From an uncultured Collinsella sp. (lineage in GTDB: Bacteria > Actinomycetota > Coriobacteriia > Coriobacteriales > Coriobacteriaceae): a stretch of 5,961 nucleotides of DNA. The stretch is taken from positions 1 to 5,961 of the forward strand of contig URTW01000128.1 in the NCBI GenBank assembly GCA_900550815.1, written 5' to 3'. Of this stretch, positions 5,209-5,961 are shown piece after piece. The position numbers and the translations under genes were made by a program. Position 1 is the stretch's first letter. Each line of letters starts with the position of its first letter. Under the pieces are notes generated by a model. It was not told the origin of the DNA. It searched no databases and worked only from the letters and a program-made list of their open reading frames with translations.

Positions 5209-5231
5209 ACGTACGAAAGGTAGAAGCAAAC

Positions 5232-5961
5232 ATGGCCTTTACCAAGAAGACCGTCCGCGACATCGATGTCGACGGCAAGCGCGTTCTCGTCCGCGTTGAC
5301 TTTAACGTGCCTATCAAGGATGGCGTCGTTGGCGACACCACCCGTATCAAGGCTGCCCTGCCCACCATCAACTATCTCGTTGAGCACAACTCTCGCGTCA
5401 TCCTCATGAGCCACCTCGGCCGTCCCGAGGGCACCGGCTTCCAGCCCGAGCTGTCTCTCGAGCCCGTCGCCAAGAAGCTCGCTGAGCTCTCTGGTCTCGA
5501 CGTTGCCTTTGTCGCCGACACCTACGGCGAGAAGGCTGCTGAGGCTGTCGCTGCCGTCGAGCCGGGCAAGGTCCTCGTTCTCGAGAACGTCCGTTTTGAC
5601 AAGCGTGAGAAGAAGAACGATCCCGAGATCGCCAAGAAGCTCGCTTCCTATGGTGACGTCTTCGTTCTCGATGCCTTCGGTACCGCTCATCGCGCCCAGG
5701 GTTCCGTCGTGGGCCCCGCCGCTTACCTGCCCGCAGTCGCTGGCTTCCTGCTCGAGAAGGAGGTCGACACGCTCACCGGCATCTTCGCCGAGCCCGAGCG
5801 TCCCTTCGTCGCTATCGTCGGCGGTTCCAAGGTTTCCTCCAAGATCGGTGTTCTCGATCACCTCATCGACACAGCTGATACACTGCTCATCGGAGGCGGC
5901 AAGGCCAACACCATCTTCAAGGCACAGGGCCAGGCCCTAAGTCCATCGCTCAAGGAAGAGG
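5232..5961 (+). CDS. pgk: Phosphoglycerate kinase, 3'-truncated by the window edge
   Basis: PGK transfers phosphate from 1,3-bisphosphoglycerate to ADP, giving ATP and 3-phosphoglycerate directly after the GAPDH step. Only 243 residues are visible of about 395-400 expected, with no stop before the edge. Motifs: RVDFNVP (21-27), SHLGRP (60-65), ENVRF (118-122), DAFGTAHRAQGS (147-158) and GGSKVSSKI (197-205). So the N-terminal domain is complete and the nucleotide-binding domain has begun. GGGK at 221-224 stands where the family nearly always has GGGM. The start at 5232 has GAAAGG at 5215-5220, spacer 11. Codon use is extremely biased up to residue 213. From residue 214, rare codons (ACA twice, GGA, GCA, CTA, AGT, CCA, TCG, GAA) appear suddenly. 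The reading frame stays open throughout. Confidence 0.95.
   Translation, partial: MAFTKKTVRDIDVDGKRVLVRVDFNVPIKDGVVGDTTRIKAALPTINYLVEHNSRVILMSHLGRPEGTGFQPELSLEPVAKKLAELSGLDVAFVADTYGEKAAEAVAAVEPGKVLVLENVRFDKREKKNDPEIAKKLASYGDVFVLDAFGTAHRAQGSVVGPAAYLPAVAGFLLEKEVDTLTGIFAEPERPFVAIVGGSKVSSKIGVLDHLIDTADTLLIGGGKANTIFKAQGQALSPSLKEE

Noticed and set aside
4060..5210. GACAC pentamers at 4060-4064 and 5206-5210 as WhiA binding sites
   Set aside because: GACAC is the Streptomyces WhiA core, but a five-base word is expected about a dozen times by chance in this window on both strands.
4018..5229. 403-residue minus-strand ORF opposite gap
   Set aside because: Its low-complexity Val/Gly/Asp-rich translation is the expected antisense of a strongly codon-biased gene. 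It has no family motif and lies over a certain GAPDH gene.
5157..5861. 234-residue minus-strand ORF opposite pgk
   Set aside because: Antisense shadow of pgk with the same codon-bias artefact and no recognisable domain.
1..5961. CRISPR array, tRNA, rRNA or insertion sequence
   Set aside because: No direct-repeat and spacer series, tRNA cloverleaf, rRNA segment or transposase was found.

Overview
The window reads as chromosomal DNA from a high-G+C Gram-positive, most likely a Coriobacteriia member close to Collinsella. This rests on the adjacent rapZ-whiA-gap-pgk genes, the codon preferences and the G+C-rich coding DNA. It is an inference from gene order and protein style, not a database match. 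All real genes are on the + strand: nanK-type ROK kinase, nanE, rapZ, whiA, gap and a 3'-truncated pgk. The long minus-strand ORFs are shadows of these genes.

Region 1 (1-1914) is an amino-sugar module. The first ~70 bases resemble the 3' half of a c-di-AMP (ydaO/yuaA) riboswitch whose 5' half lies outside the window. An expression-platform-like region follows. Bases 26-51 can be recaptured by bases 94-119, which match as an inverted repeat at 21 of 26 positions. Then come nanK (N-acetylmannosamine kinase) and nanE (ManNAc-6-P epimerase), separated by a perfect 11-bp hairpin. Together they turn ManNAc into GlcNAc-6-P.

Region 2 (1915-3872) holds rapZ and whiA. The rapZ leader has a -10-like box followed by a terminator-like hairpin ending directly before the rapZ ribosome binding site. 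rapZ and whiA are 6 bases apart. The yvcK gene that usually sits between them in Gram-positives is absent.

Region 3 (3873-5961) is the glycolytic pair gap-pgk, both with the codon use of highly expressed genes. An AT-rich 193-base intergenic region ahead of gap carries a palindrome, a long imperfect hairpin and a promoter. A strong intrinsic terminator and then a second hairpin separate gap from pgk. pgk runs off the right edge. Its last 30 codons use rare codons that are almost absent from the preceding 213.

The most notable points are the probable c-di-AMP riboswitch ahead of amino-sugar genes, its built-in alternative pairing, the abrupt codon-usage change at the end of pgk, and the layered regulatory structures in front of rapZ, gap and pgk.
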